Translations under genes and position numbers: made by a program
Origin: UBA4427 sp045106235
GTDB taxonomy: Bacteria > Myxococcota_A > UBA9160 > UBA4427
Direction of reading: 5' to 3'
Length of the DNA: 64,000 bases
Assembly (NCBI GenBank): GCA_045106235.1
Contig: JBGCEJ010000006.1
Span: forward strand, 1 to 64,000
Notes under the pieces: generated by a model
Database searches by the model: none
What the model was told of the DNA's origin: nothing
What the model saw: the letters and a program-made list of their open reading frames with translations, nothing else
Shown here: one piece after another, positions 1 to 9,222 of the stretch
How the letters are laid out: each line of letters begins with the position of its first letter
Numbering within the stretch: the first letter of the stretch is position 1

Positions 1-34
1 CGCGACGGGACTCGAGCCAGTCAGGCGGAATGTG

Positions 35-1453
35 ATGCTGGGAAATCTCAAACGCGAAATTGATCAGATTGCCAAGGATAAGGGCATCGATTCCGACGAG
101 ATTACGGGCGCGCTCGAAGAAGCGATGCGCCAGGCCGCGCGAAAGCGATTCGGTCAGGACAAGGAAATCGAAGCGAAGTACAACGATGAGATCGGCGAAG
201 TCGAGCTCTTCGAATTTCGCGAAGTCGTGGAGTCGATCACGGATCGGGATACACAGATTCTGATCGCGGAAGCGCAGCGCGACTACGATCCGGATGTCGA
301 ACTCGGCGACGAAATCGGTGTGAAGCTCGATACCTCGGACTTCGGACGAATTCTCGCACAAGCGGCTAAGCAGGTGATTATCCAAAAGATTCGGGATGCC
401 GAACGCGATAATACCTTCGATGAATACCGCGATCGCCAGGGCGAAGTCGTGAACGGCATCGTGCGCCGGTTCGAAAAGGGCTCGATCATCGTCGACCTAG
501 GCCGAGCGGAAGGCATTATCCCGGCGAAGGAACAGGTCCCCCGAGAAAGCTATCGCCCCGGAGACCGCGTCCGCGCTTACGTCCTCGAAGTGAGCAAGGT
601 CGCCAAGGGGCCGCAGATCATCTTGTCCCGCGGCAATATCGATTTCCTCGTGAAGCTCTTCGAACAAGAAGTGCCCGAGATGTACGAGAAGATTGTCTCG
701 ATCGAATCCGCCGCGCGCGAGCCCGGTGGCCGATCGAAGATCGCCGTCGTTTCTCGCGATAGCGACGTGGATCCCGTCGGCGCCTGCGTCGGCATGAAGG
801 GCAGTCGCGTGCAGGCCGTTGTGCAGGAACTCCGCGGCGAGCGCATCGATATCGTCCCGTGGAGCCCGGACACAGCACGTTATGTCGTGAGCGCACTTTC
901 GCCGGCCCAGGTCGCCAAGGTCATCATCGACGAAGAGAAGAAGGCCATCGACGTCATCGTTCCCGACGACCAGCTTTCGCTGGCCATCGGCCGGCGCGGG
1001 CAGAACGTTCGCCTCGCGGTGCAGCTGACGGGCTGGAAAATTGACATCAAGAGCGAGACCAAGATGCGTGAAATCGCTGAATGGTTGTCTCGCGCGGTCT
1101 CCGTGGTCGAAGGCTGCGGCGAGCCGGAAGCAGAGCTTCTTCTTCAGCAGGGCATTACGTCCCTCGAGGATCTGTCGGACTGCTCTCCAGAGATTCTGAC
1201 TCAGCTGCCGGGAATCGATGAGGCCGGTGCGGCGAGCATTAAGACGAAGGCCGGGGAACTGGTCAGCGTGAAGGTAGAAGAAGAAGCCGAACGCGCGGCT
1301 CAGGAAGCGGCGAACGAAGAGCGCCTCCGCGCGGAAGCGCAGGCGGCCGCAGCCGCAGCGTCTTCAGCACCGCAGACGTCTTCAGCTGAAACTTCGGGTG
1401 AAGAGGGTGCGACGAAGAATCCGCCTTCGGGACCTGCCTCGGATAGCGAATAG
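35..1453 (+). CDS. nusA: transcription termination/antitermination factor NusA
   Basis: NusA binds RNA polymerase and nascent RNA and modulates pausing, termination and antitermination. The protein (472 aa) shows the usual order: an N-terminal RNAP-binding domain (about 1-130), an S1 domain (about 134-200), and two KH domains whose GxxG-type loops are visible as GACVGMKGSR and AIGRRGQNVR (about 245-345). A short helix-hairpin-helix region follows (PGIDEAGAASI, near 390), then an acidic, Ala/Glu-rich tail. ATG at 35 is chosen over GTG at 32 because AGGCGGA at 23-29 is well placed for it. infB follows, as in the classic nusA-infB operon; rimP is presumably just outside the window. Family assignment is secure. 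Confidence 0.97.
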   Translation: MLGNLKREIDQIAKDKGIDSDEITGALEEAMRQAARKRFGQDKEIEAKYNDEIGEVELFEFREVVESITDRDTQILIAEAQRDYDPDVELGDEIGVKLDTSDFGRILAQAAKQVIIQKIRDAERDNTFDEYRDRQGEVVNGIVRRFEKGSIIVDLGRAEGIIPAKEQVPRESYRPGDRVRAYVLEVSKVAKGPQIILSRGNIDFLVKLFEQEVPEMYEKIVSIESAAREPGGRSKIAVVSRDSDVDPVGACVGMKGSRVQAVVQELRGERIDIVPWSPDTARYVVSALSPAQVAKVIIDEEKKAIDVIVPDDQLSLAIGRRGQNVRLAVQLTGWKIDIKSETKMREIAEWLSRAVSVVEGCGEPEAELLLQQGITSLEDLSDCSPEILTQLPGIDEAGAASIKTKAGELVSVKVEEEAERAAQEAANEERLRAEAQAAAAAASSAPQTSSAETSGEEGATKNPPSGPASDSE

Positions 1454-1472
1454 AGTGGGCGCATCAAATGCA

Positions 1473-1542
1473 CGTGAGTACTAAATCGTGAGTGCTAAAG
1501 CGTGAGTATCGAAGCGTGAGTATCGAAGCGTGAGCAATAAAA
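1473..1542 (+). repeat. five tandem 14-bp repeats between nusA and infB
   Basis: Five head-to-tail copies of a 14-bp unit (consensus CGTGAGTAYYRAAG) begin at 1473, 1487, 1501, 1515 and 1529. The third and fourth copies are identical. They lie in the 180-bp gap between nusA and infB. Each unit carries a GTGAG that resembles a start codon, but no ORF follows. The role is unknown; replication slippage is the simplest origin. Confidence 0.85.
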
Positions 1543-1633
1543 TGAACTAACGCAAATTCTCCTTAAACGGATGATTGAGAGAGCTTGGCGGAAGCGGATC
1601 AACGCGAGTCAAGCCGGGACAACGTAGGAATAG

Positions 1634-4213
1634 ATGGCAAAGATCAGGGCATATAAGCTCGCAGAAGAGCTCGGCATCGACCGGAATGATTTCGTCGAAC
1701 AGGCGCGTCAGCACGGTGTCGAATTAAAGAGCGCGATGGCGTCCCTCGAAGAGGGCGAAGTCGAACTGCTGCGCGAGAAATTCGGCGGCGGCGAGAAAGA
1801 GAAGCGCTCCGTCGACGAGCGGCGACTGGAAGGCAAGAAGGGGACGACCGTTGTGCGGCGTCGCCGAAAGAAGGCCCCGGAGCCCGAGCCCGAACCCGAG
1901 CCGATTCCGGAGGTCGTCGAAGAGGCGTCCGAGCCCGATCCGGTTCCGGAAGAAGTGCCCGCGATCGAAGAGCCCGTTGCAGCTGAGGCGGAAGAGCCCA
2001 TCGCTGCGGAATCCGAAGGGGAGTTGGCTGCAGGCGAGGAATCGCCGGTCGCGGACGAGTCTGCGACGACACCCGAAGTGGCTGGAACTCCGGGAACTCA
2101 GCCCGGAACTGCGCCGGTAACACCGCCGAGTGGACCTGCTGCAGGAGGCGCGCGCGCGCCGTCTTCGTCGGCCCCTGGATCGGCGACACCTGCGACCCCG
2201 GCGGAGCCTCAGAGTCCCGCCGACAAGAAGGGGAAGCAGCGCAAGCGCGTCCGCGAAGTGGTGAATCTGCAGGAACAAGAGCAGTTCGCCCGTCAGATCA
2301 CGAGTCGGAATCCCTCCGCGCGCCGAACCGCGGCGCCGGCTCCCCGACAGGTCATCAACCCGCGAGCCCGCCGTCGCGATAAATTGTCCCCGAAGCCGGC
2401 TCCGGCTACCGCGGCGAATGCGAAGCGACACGTGAAAGTATCTGGAGATATCAGCGTCGGTGAACTTGCGAAGCAGGCCGGCCTCAAAGCCCCGGTCATT
2501 CAGGGCAAGTTGATGGCCATGGGCGTCATGGTTTCGGTCAACCAAACGGTTGATTTCGAAACGGTGAAGAAGCTCGCGGCCGAGATGGACTTCGAAGTCA
2601 CGGACGTGGGCTTCAAGGAAGAAGAATTCCTCGACACGCCGGAAGCTGCAGAAGCGCTGGCAGAAGAGGGCACCGAAGAAGAAGCGATCGATCGCTCGAA
2701 CGAGGTCACGCGACCGCCGATCATTACGGTGATGGGCCATGTCGACCACGGCAAGACGTCGCTCCTCGACGCGCTTCGCAAGACGAAGGTGACCGAGGGC
2801 GAGGCTGGCGGAATCACGCAGCATGTGGGCGCCTATCAGGTGAAGGGCGGCGGAAACGATCTGACCTTCATCGACACGCCGGGTCATGCCGCGTTTACCG
2901 CGATGCGTGCCCGTGGCGCGGCGATGACGGATATCGTCGTCCTCGTGATTGCAGCGACTGAAGGCGTGATGCCGCAGACGGTGGAAGCCATTGAACATGC
3001 GCAGGCGGCGGGATGCCCGATTGTGGTCGCGATCAATAAATGCGATCTGCCGGAGGCCGATCCCGAAAAGGCGAAGCAGCGACTGACCGAGCACAACATG
3101 GTTCCGGAAGATTTCGGCGGCGATGTGGTCTGCGTGAACGTTTCAGCGAAGACCGGCGATGGCCTTGAGAACCTGCTTGAGATGCTTGCCCTGCAAGCAG
3201 AAATTCTCGAGCTGAAGGCGGATCCCGCGCGACGCGCGAGTGGCGTTGTTCTGGAAGCGCGACTCGATAAGGGTCGCGGTGCGGTCGGTACTCTGCTGGT
3301 GCAGGACGGCACGCTCAAGAAGGGCGACTCGATCGTCGTGGGCACCGAATGGGGCCGTGTGCGTCAGATGATGAGCGATATCGGGAAGAACGTGAAAGAA
3401 GCGGGGCCCTCGGTGCCGGTTCAGATCACGGGACTCTCCGGTCTGCCCGTTGCGGGCGGCGCTTTTCATGTTGTTAAGAACGATCGCGTGGCCAAGCAGA
3501 TCATCGATCACCGCGAGGATCAGGAGCGCGGTCAGGTCAAGACGAAGAAGCCGCGAATTTCGCTGGACGAGTTCTACGCGCAGTCCGCGGGCGAAGGTCC
3601 GAAGGAACTGGCCGTCGTGCTCAAGGCGGATGTGGCGGGGACGTGCGAAGCGGCTCGGGATTCTCTCGAGAAGCTGTCGACGGACGAAGTCTCGCTTCGG
3701 GTGCTCGCTTCGAGCGTCGGTGCGATTACCGAGAACGATGTGAATCTCGCTGCGGCGAGTGGCGCGATCGTGCTCGGATTCAACGTGCGGCCTGATCCGG
3801 CGGCGCGGCGACAATCCGATAGCGATGGCATCGAGATCCGAACCTATTCAATCATCATGAACATGCTGGACGATGTTCGTTCGTCGATGGCGGGCTTGTT
3901 GCCGCCGATCGTGAGCGAGAAGATGCTCGGCCGAGCCGAGATTCGCGAAACCTTCACGATTCCGAAGGTGGGTACGATCGCTGGTTCCTACATCCTCGAA
4001 GGCAAGATCGTGCGCAACGCGCATTGTCGCGTCGTCCGAGATGGCATCCAGGTCTACCAAGGCACGGTGGGTTCGCTCCGCCGGTTCAAGGACGACGTAA
4101 AGGAAGTCATCAACGGCATGGCATGTGGTATCGGTGTCTCGACCTACAACGACGTGAAGAACGGCGACATCATCGAAGCCTTCGAGCTGGAGGAACGACC
4201 GGCGGAGCTCTAG
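1634..4213 (+). CDS. infB: translation initiation factor IF-2
   Basis: IF-2 is the GTPase that places fMet-tRNA on the 30S subunit and promotes subunit joining. The 859-aa protein has an N-terminal IF2_N helix bundle (1-55) and a long Glu/Pro/Ala-rich linker (about 55-260) typical of GC-rich lineages. A second IF2_N-like segment lies near 265-320. The G domain has G1 GHVDHGKT near 368, DTPGH near 414, NKCD near 468 and SAKTGDG. Beta-barrel and C-terminal initiator-tRNA-binding domains follow. The start is ATG at 1634. The family is unambiguous; only the low-complexity linker is variable. Confidence 0.98.
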   Translation: MAKIRAYKLAEELGIDRNDFVEQARQHGVELKSAMASLEEGEVELLREKFGGGEKEKRSVDERRLEGKKGTTVVRRRRKKAPEPEPEPEPIPEVVEEASEPDPVPEEVPAIEEPVAAEAEEPIAAESEGELAAGEESPVADESATTPEVAGTPGTQPGTAPVTPPSGPAAGGARAPSSSAPGSATPATPAEPQSPADKKGKQRKRVREVVNLQEQEQFARQITSRNPSARRTAAPAPRQVINPRARRRDKLSPKPAPATAANAKRHVKVSGDISVGELAKQAGLKAPVIQGKLMAMGVMVSVNQTVDFETVKKLAAEMDFEVTDVGFKEEEFLDTPEAAEALAEEGTEEEAIDRSNEVTRPPIITVMGHVDHGKTSLLDALRKTKVTEGEAGGITQHVGAYQVKGGGNDLTFIDTPGHAAFTAMRARGAAMTDIVVLVIAATEGVMPQTVEAIEHAQAAGCPIVVAINKCDLPEADPEKAKQRLTEHNMVPEDFGGDVVCVNVSAKTGDGLENLLEMLALQAEILELKADPARRASGVVLEARLDKGRGAVGTLLVQDGTLKKGDSIVVGTEWGRVRQMMSDIGKNVKEAGPSVPVQITGLSGLPVAGGAFHVVKNDRVAKQIIDHREDQERGQVKTKKPRISLDEFYAQSAGEGPKELAVVLKADVAGTCEAARDSLEKLSTDEVSLRVLASSVGAITENDVNLAAASGAIVLGFNVRPDPAARRQSDSDGIEIRTYSIIMNMLDDVRSSMAGLLPPIVSEKMLGRAEIRETFTIPKVGTIAGSYILEGKIVRNAHCRVVRDGIQVYQGTVGSLRRFKDDVKEVINGMACGIGVSTYNDVKNGDIIEAFELEERPAEL

Positions 4214-4340
4214 TTCGGCGGCGTGCGCGACCCGTTTCGCACGAGAATTGCTCGGTCGACGAAAAGAGGCAGTTTCGCTTTCCAGTTTCGACTTCGACTC
4301 TTGATAGGCGCCGCGCTCTTGCTCTTCGGGAGGTCACGTA

Positions 4341-4745
4341 GTGGTTGTGGCTGTGGCAGTCGTCGAAATTCATGTCCATGATTCGCAGTCACTGAAGGCG
4401 AAGCGCGGGGTGGTTCGGTCGATTCAAGGTCGGCTCCGCAACCGCTTCAACGTGTCGGTGAGCGAAGTGGGCGGGCAGGGCACCTGGCAGCGAGCCGTGA
4501 TCGGTCTTTCGATGACGGGCAGCGATGAGGGCGTACTCCGCAAGGCGGTGGCGAAAGCGGTCTCCGCAATCGAGGAGATGCATCTCGCGCAGGTGCTTGG
4601 CAGCGAGATCGAAATGATCCAGCTGCCGCTGGCCGACGGACTCGGCCAGATCAGAGAAGAAGATGGGTTGCCCGGAGGCGAATCAGAGGATTTGCCCTGG
4701 TCAACGGGGCTCGGAGACGAGTCTGAAACGAACGAACCCAGTTGA
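4341..4745 (+). CDS. DUF503 (YlxP-like) family protein
   Basis: This is a small protein (134 aa) of the DUF503 family, often encoded between infB and rbfA. The N-terminal strand (VVAVAVVEIHVHDSQSLKAKRGVV) and the 'FNVSVSEVGGQGTWQRAVIGL' region are typical, though only short stretches of each are diagnostic. The last 40 residues are acidic and look disordered. The GTG start at 4341 has GGGAGGT at 4328-4334. The position in the nusA-infB-rbfA-truB series supports a link to ribosome or translation functions, but no biochemical role can be read from the sequence. Confidence 0.88.
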   Translation: MVVAVAVVEIHVHDSQSLKAKRGVVRSIQGRLRNRFNVSVSEVGGQGTWQRAVIGLSMTGSDEGVLRKAVAKAVSAIEEMHLAQVLGSEIEMIQLPLADGLGQIREEDGLPGGESEDLPWSTGLGDESETNEPS

Positions 4746-4786
4746 ACTAACGCTGTTCAGCGAGGACCCGTAGGAAAAGAAGAAGA

Positions 4787-5215
4787 TTGGCTGATTCAGT
4801 CCGCATACGTCGCGTTGCCGAGCAGATCCGCGCGGAGCTTTCCCAGCTCTTGCGCGAGGATGTGCAGGATCCGCGTATTGGTCTCGTGACCGTGACCCGC
4901 GTGAAGCTGGCCTCAGATCTCGGCGCGGCGACGATTTTTTATAGTCCGCTCGGCGAGGATGCGGATGAAGCGCGGCGGACCGAGCTCTCCCATGCGATGG
5001 GCGCTGTGACCGGGTTTCTGCGCAAGCAGCTCGCTCGGCGGATGAAGCTGCGCCACACGCCGCAGCTGCGTTTCATCTTTGATGACTCGATCGCGGAGGG
5101 GAGCCATACGCTCGAGCTTCTCCGCGAGTTGGATATCGCTCCAGAAGAACCGGAGACCGGCGACGTCGACTCAGACTCTGAGTCGGAGTCCGAACTGGAC
5201 CGGGTGGAAGACTGA
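4787..5215 (+). CDS. rbfA: 30S ribosome-binding factor RbfA
   Basis: RbfA is a KH-like fold protein that assists 16S rRNA 5'-end maturation and late 30S assembly. The 142-aa product carries the family pattern: RRVAEQIRAELSQLL at the N-terminus, then 'DPRIGLVTVTRV' and 'RHTPQLRFIFDDS' (near 95-108). The start is TTG at 4787, with a purine-rich AGGAAAAGAAGAAGA just upstream. An acidic tail of about 25 residues is specific to this lineage. It is followed one base later by truB. Confidence 0.95.
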   Translation: MADSVRIRRVAEQIRAELSQLLREDVQDPRIGLVTVTRVKLASDLGAATIFYSPLGEDADEARRTELSHAMGAVTGFLRKQLARRMKLRHTPQLRFIFDDSIAEGSHTLELLRELDIAPEEPETGDVDSDSESESELDRVED

Positions 5216-5216
5216 G

Positions 5217-6155
5217 ATGGCGAAACGAAACCAGCGGCGCAGACGCCCCGAGCCGCCGGGGCCCTCGGGTTTTGTGGTGGTGGATAAGCCGCCCGGAATG
5301 ACTTCTCATGACGTGGTGGACCGCGCTCGGCGCTGGTTCGGGACGCGGCGGGTGGGGCATCTTGGGACGCTGGATCCCCAGGCGACGGGCGTTCTGCCCC
5401 TCGCGATTCGGGCCGCGACGAAATTGATTCCGTTTATTGAGGGGGGCCGAAAAGGCTACGACGGCACTGTCGTTCTCGGCTCAGAGACGGATACGCTCGA
5501 CTGCGAAGGAGAAGTGCTGCGGCGCTTCGAGGGAGAGCTGCCGGACCAGGCGACGGTCGAGGCCGCCCTGAAGGAATTTATCGGCGATATCGAGCAGGTC
5601 CCGCCGATGTACAGCGCGGTCAAGAAGGACGGAGTGCCGCTGCATAAGCTGGCTCGGCAGGGCAAGGAGGTCGAGCGCGAGGCGAAGTGGATTACGATCT
5701 CGTCGCTCGAGATGACGCGCTTTGAGTCCCCTGAGTTCGATCTTCGCGTGATGGCGAGCGCCGGGACCTATGTTCGCGTTCTCGCAGCGGATCTCGGCGA
5801 GGATCTGGGCTGTGGGGCGCATCTAGGGCCCCTCAGGCGGACCCAGAGCGGCCCCTTCGGCATTGCCCAGGCGCATACATCAGATGCTCTCAGCGAGGCT
5901 GCTGAGCTCGGAAAGCTCGGCGAGATGCTGATTGCGCCGGAAATCGCTCTTGGATTCCCGGTGCTTTCCGCTTCCAGGGAGCAGGCTCAGCATATTCGGA
6001 ACGGAGGAGATCTTCCCTCCGGTGAGCTCCATCGGGGCAAGCCGGGGACGCGGATCTCGGTTTTGGACGAGGCAGGGGAGTTCATCGCGGTCGCTGAGCT
6101 TCGTGCGGACCGCAGGATCTGGCCTGTCCGCGTTCTCCCTCAGGAGCCGAGCTAG
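5217..6155 (+). CDS. truB: tRNA pseudouridine(55) synthase TruB
   Basis: TruB converts U55 of the tRNA T-loop to pseudouridine. The 312-aa protein has the catalytic motif GHLGTLDPQATGVLPLA near residues 44-60, with the nucleophilic Asp in TLDP. It also has 'MYSAVKKDGVPLHKLARQG' and 'VRVLAADLGEDLGCGAHL'. The open frame runs upstream into rbfA, but ATG at 5217, one base after the rbfA stop, gives the expected N-terminus (basic MAKRNQRRRR, then FVVVDKPPGMTSHDVV). The tight spacing suggests translational coupling. Confidence 0.96.
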   Translation: MAKRNQRRRRPEPPGPSGFVVVDKPPGMTSHDVVDRARRWFGTRRVGHLGTLDPQATGVLPLAIRAATKLIPFIEGGRKGYDGTVVLGSETDTLDCEGEVLRRFEGELPDQATVEAALKEFIGDIEQVPPMYSAVKKDGVPLHKLARQGKEVEREAKWITISSLEMTRFESPEFDLRVMASAGTYVRVLAADLGEDLGCGAHLGPLRRTQSGPFGIAQAHTSDALSEAAELGKLGEMLIAPEIALGFPVLSASREQAQHIRNGGDLPSGELHRGKPGTRISVLDEAGEFIAVAELRADRRIWPVRVLPQEPS

Positions 6156-6330
6156 ACGGGCGACGGACTGAGTCCAGGAGGCCCGAAGCCCGGCCCGAAT
6201 GACGAAAACCCGCGAGCAGGCGTTGCGACAGTCGCGACCCTCTGTAAAACTCTGGCGGTCTAAAAAAACGACGATAAATCAATGAGTTCCCCGGAGCTGG
6301 ATAAAGCCCGGAGAGCAGGAGTCAGAAGAC

Positions 6331-6597
6331 TTGATCTCTGCAGCAAAGAAATCAGAAATCATCGGAGCCCATAAGCGCAGCGACACGGATACCGGATCCC
6401 CGGAAGTCCAGATCTCGCTTCTCACCGAGCGCATCGCCGGTCTCCAGGAACACTTCAAAACAAACGCGAAGGATCATCACTCGCGCCGCGGTCTGCTTAA
6501 GATCGTGAGCCAGCGACGACGCCTTCTCGATTACCTTCGCAAGAAGGACGGCGAGCGGTACCTGAGCCTGATCAAGGAACTCGGTCTTCGCCGCTAG
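6331..6597 (+). CDS. rpsO: 30S ribosomal protein S15
   Basis: S15 (88 aa) binds the central domain of 16S rRNA. Diagnostic segments are HKRSDTDTGSPEVQISLLT and DHHSRRGLLKIVSQRRRLLDYL, each only partly quoted here, and the length is standard. The start is TTG at 6331, preceded by AGCAGGAG at 6314-6321. pnp lies downstream, the widely conserved rpsO-pnp order. Confidence 0.97.
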   Translation: MISAAKKSEIIGAHKRSDTDTGSPEVQISLLTERIAGLQEHFKTNAKDHHSRRGLLKIVSQRRRLLDYLRKKDGERYLSLIKELGLRR

Positions 6598-6609
6598 GTT
6601 CGCTTTTTC

Positions 6610-6648
6610 GAACGCCGACGTGCTCTAGCACGGCGGCGTTCTGAGTTT
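6610..6648 (+). terminator. strong hairpin downstream of rpsO
   Basis: A long stem lies 13 bp past the rpsO stop. GAACGCCG (6610-6617) pairs with CGGCGTTC (6634-6641), and an inner CGTGC/GCACG closes a TCTA loop. Only a weak TTTT follows, so it may be an attenuator or an RNA-processing site rather than a full terminator. It could separate rpsO from pnp expression. Confidence 0.6.
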
Positions 6649-7021
6649 TGGAGCTGGGCTTTATATTGGCGGAAGAGGCGGGGATTTCGGTCCCGGAAAC
6701 GCTTTTCCGCGTTGTTAAGAGCCCAGTGAACGAAAATTGGCCTGTGCCGCGCAAGCGGTGCCCCGAGGAGTGCGGGAGTCGGCCATTCGCGAATGACTGC
6801 TTTTCGTGTACGTCCCCGCCCCCACCCCCCACAACGACGTACATGCAGATTCGCGCATGGGTGATCCCGCATTCTGATGCGTTCCGAGGTTCGGGACGCG
6901 TCGAAAGAGTCTTGTTAGGCGTCCAGAGAGGACGCTCGGCAAGCAGGCCATCATGCATCGGTCGAAACCTCTGACTCGGAAGAGATGAGGAGAGGCGAGG
7001 CCGGTGAGGAGTACATAGAAA
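6649..7021 (+). promoter_or_regulatory. pnp leader region with a C-loop inverted repeat
   Basis: About 370 bp without a convincing gene precede pnp. It contains a perfect 8-bp inverted repeat, TGTACGTC (6807-6814) and GACGTACA (6836-6843), enclosing a 21-nt, almost pure C/A loop. In other bacteria the pnp leader is a site of autoregulation by PNPase and RNase III; a similar role here is inference only. The small open frames in this stretch have no recognisable features. Confidence 0.4.
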
Positions 7022-9211
7022 ATGCCTTATTGGTTTGAACCGGCATCTTTCTCCGTCGAAATCGGCGGACGAACGATGACCCTCGAAACCGGAAAGGTCG
7101 CGAAGCAAGCGGCCGGTTCGGTCACCGTCACCTTCGGCGACACCGTCGTTCTCGTGACCGCAGTTCACTCGAAGCCGCGCCCCGGCATCGACTTCTTCCC
7201 GCTCACAGTGGACTTCGTTGAGAAGTTTGCTGCAGCAGGGAAGATTCCCGGCGGCTTCTTCAAGCGCGAAGGGCGCCTCGCTGATCGCGAAGTCCTCGTT
7301 TCCCGCTTCATCGATCGCTCGATCCGACCGCTCTTCGCGGACGGCTACAACGACGATACCCAGGTCACGGCCACCGTCCTTTCGCACGATCCCGAGTACT
7401 CGGCAGACATGTGTGCGTTCGTGGGTGCCTCTGCGGCGCTTGCGATCTCGGATATGCCTTTTCTTACGCCGATCGCGGCTGTGCGGATTGCGCGGGTCGA
7501 CGGCGACTACGTCATCAACCCCGTCCCGGAAGATCTCGAAGAGAGCGATCTCGAATTGATCGTCGCCGGCAACATGAGCTCGATCGTCATGGTCGAGGGT
7601 GGCGCCAAGCAGCTTCCCGAGGACGAGATCCTCGCGGCGCTGAAGCACGCGCACGATCAGATCAAGCCCATCATCAAGGCCATCGAAGGCTTCGCGGCCA
7701 AGGTCGGGAAGCCCAAGCTTGAGATGCCCGCCGCAGCGGATCACTCGGAGCTCAAGGCTAAGATCGAAGGCATGGCCAGCGATCGACTCGCCGAGGCTTT
7801 CCTGATCAAGGGGAAGAAAGAGCGCAACGATTCCGTGAAGGCGATCGAGAAGGAGATCCGCGAGGAGATCTGGAACGAGTACCGCAACGAAGATATGTCG
7901 GTGAAGACGCTGGCGGATTTCGAAGCACGCTCCGGCGGCCTTAAGAGCCTGCAGGGGAACGTGAAGGACATCCTTCATGACCTCGGCGGCGAGATCATGC
8001 GAGAGCGCGTCATGGCGACGGGCGAGCGCATCGACGGCCGAAAGGGTGATGAGATTCGCCAGATCGCGTGTGAGGTTCGACCTTACCCGCGACCGCATGG
8101 TGTTGCGCTGTTTACGCGCGGCGAGACTCAGGCGGTTGTGACGGCGACCCTCGGTTCAGGCTTCGATGAGCAGACGATCGACGGCATGGGCGGACGCTGG
8201 AAGAAGAACTTCATGCTCCACTACAACTTCCCGCCTTTCTCTGTCGGAGAGGCGCGGCCTCTCCGCGGCCCCGGTCGTCGAGAAGTGGGACATGGGACGC
8301 TCGCCGAGCGCGCCATTACGCCCGTGCTTCCTGAGCATGAGGACTTCCCGTACACGCTTCGCGTGGTGTCTGAGACGCTGGAGTCGAATGGCTCTTCGTC
8401 GATGGCGGCGGTGTGTGGCTCGACGCTTTCGCTGCTCGATGCCGGTGTGCCGCTGAAGGCGCCGGTTGCGGGCATCGCGATGGGTCTGATCACGGACGGC
8501 AAGCGCACTGTGATCCTGTCGGACATCCTGGGTGATGAAGATCATCTCGGTGACATGGACTTCAAGGTCGCGGGTTCTGAGGCGGGCATCACGGCCCTCC
8601 AGATGGACATCAAGGTCACGGAAGTCGATTGGGACATCATGGAGAAGGCCCTCGCGCAGGCGCGTGACGGACGGCTTCATATCCTCGACTGCATGGACAA
8701 GGATACGGCCGACGAGCTGCACGGTCTGAAGCAGCGCGACGAGCTCCACGCTTTCGCGCCGCGGATGGAGACCCTGCAGGTCAAGCCCGACCGAATTCGG
8801 GACATCATTGGCCCGGGCGGCAAGGTGATCCGCGCCATTCAGGAAACGACCGGCGCCAAGATCGACGTCGACGATTCCGGTTCGGTCTCGGTCTTCGGTC
8901 CCGATGGGGCTTCGGTCGAGCAGGCGATGGCCATGGTGAACGAACTCACGCAGGAAGCGGAGATCGGTCGCATCTACCTCGCCAAGGTCAAGCGCATCGC
9001 CGATTTCGGTGCATTCGCTGAGATCTTCCCCGGCACGGACGGCTTGATTCACATCAGCCATCTCGCTGCGGGCCGTGTCGACAAGGTCACGGACGTTCTG
9101 GAAGAGGGTGACGAAGTTCTTGCCAAGTGCATCGACATCGATCCCTCCGGTCGCATCCGCCTCTCGCGCAAGGAAGCGCTGGCGGACCAGGCGGCCAAGG
9201 ACGACGAGTAG
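7022..9211 (+). CDS. pnp: polyribonucleotide nucleotidyltransferase (PNPase)
   Basis: PNPase is a phosphorolytic 3'-5' exoribonuclease of the RNA degradosome. The 729-aa protein has two RNase PH-like domains, the first starting at FSVEIGGRTMTLETGK and containing FFKREGRLADREVLVSR. The second contains the catalytic-core segment PVAGIAMGLI. A KH domain (DIIGPGGKVIRAIQE near 598) and a C-terminal S1 domain (near 640-705) follow. Length and order are normal for the family. ATG at 7022 directly follows a purine-rich leader end. Confidence 0.98.
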   Translation: MPYWFEPASFSVEIGGRTMTLETGKVAKQAAGSVTVTFGDTVVLVTAVHSKPRPGIDFFPLTVDFVEKFAAAGKIPGGFFKREGRLADREVLVSRFIDRSIRPLFADGYNDDTQVTATVLSHDPEYSADMCAFVGASAALAISDMPFLTPIAAVRIARVDGDYVINPVPEDLEESDLELIVAGNMSSIVMVEGGAKQLPEDEILAALKHAHDQIKPIIKAIEGFAAKVGKPKLEMPAAADHSELKAKIEGMASDRLAEAFLIKGKKERNDSVKAIEKEIREEIWNEYRNEDMSVKTLADFEARSGGLKSLQGNVKDILHDLGGEIMRERVMATGERIDGRKGDEIRQIACEVRPYPRPHGVALFTRGETQAVVTATLGSGFDEQTIDGMGGRWKKNFMLHYNFPPFSVGEARPLRGPGRREVGHGTLAERAITPVLPEHEDFPYTLRVVSETLESNGSSSMAAVCGSTLSLLDAGVPLKAPVAGIAMGLITDGKRTVILSDILGDEDHLGDMDFKVAGSEAGITALQMDIKVTEVDWDIMEKALAQARDGRLHILDCMDKDTADELHGLKQRDELHAFAPRMETLQVKPDRIRDIIGPGGKVIRAIQETTGAKIDVDDSGSVSVFGPDGASVEQAMAMVNELTQEAEIGRIYLAKVKRIADFGAFAEIFPGTDGLIHISHLAAGRVDKVTDVLEEGDEVLAKCIDIDPSGRIRLSRKEALADQAAKDDE

Positions 9212-9222
9212 GACTGGGCTCG

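Noticed and set aside
1473..1542. CRISPR-like repeat array
   Set aside because: The units are 14 bp with no spacers; this is a simple tandem repeat. No CRISPR array or cas gene was seen anywhere in the window.
1724..3094. 456-codon minus-strand open frame
   Set aside because: It is a shadow of infB. Codon bias and the IF-2 motifs are on the plus strand, and the shadow protein shows no family features.
6572..8098. 508-codon minus-strand open frame across rpsO end and pnp
   Set aside because: It runs antisense to the PNPase coding sequence; the product is Arg/His/Asp-rich without motifs.
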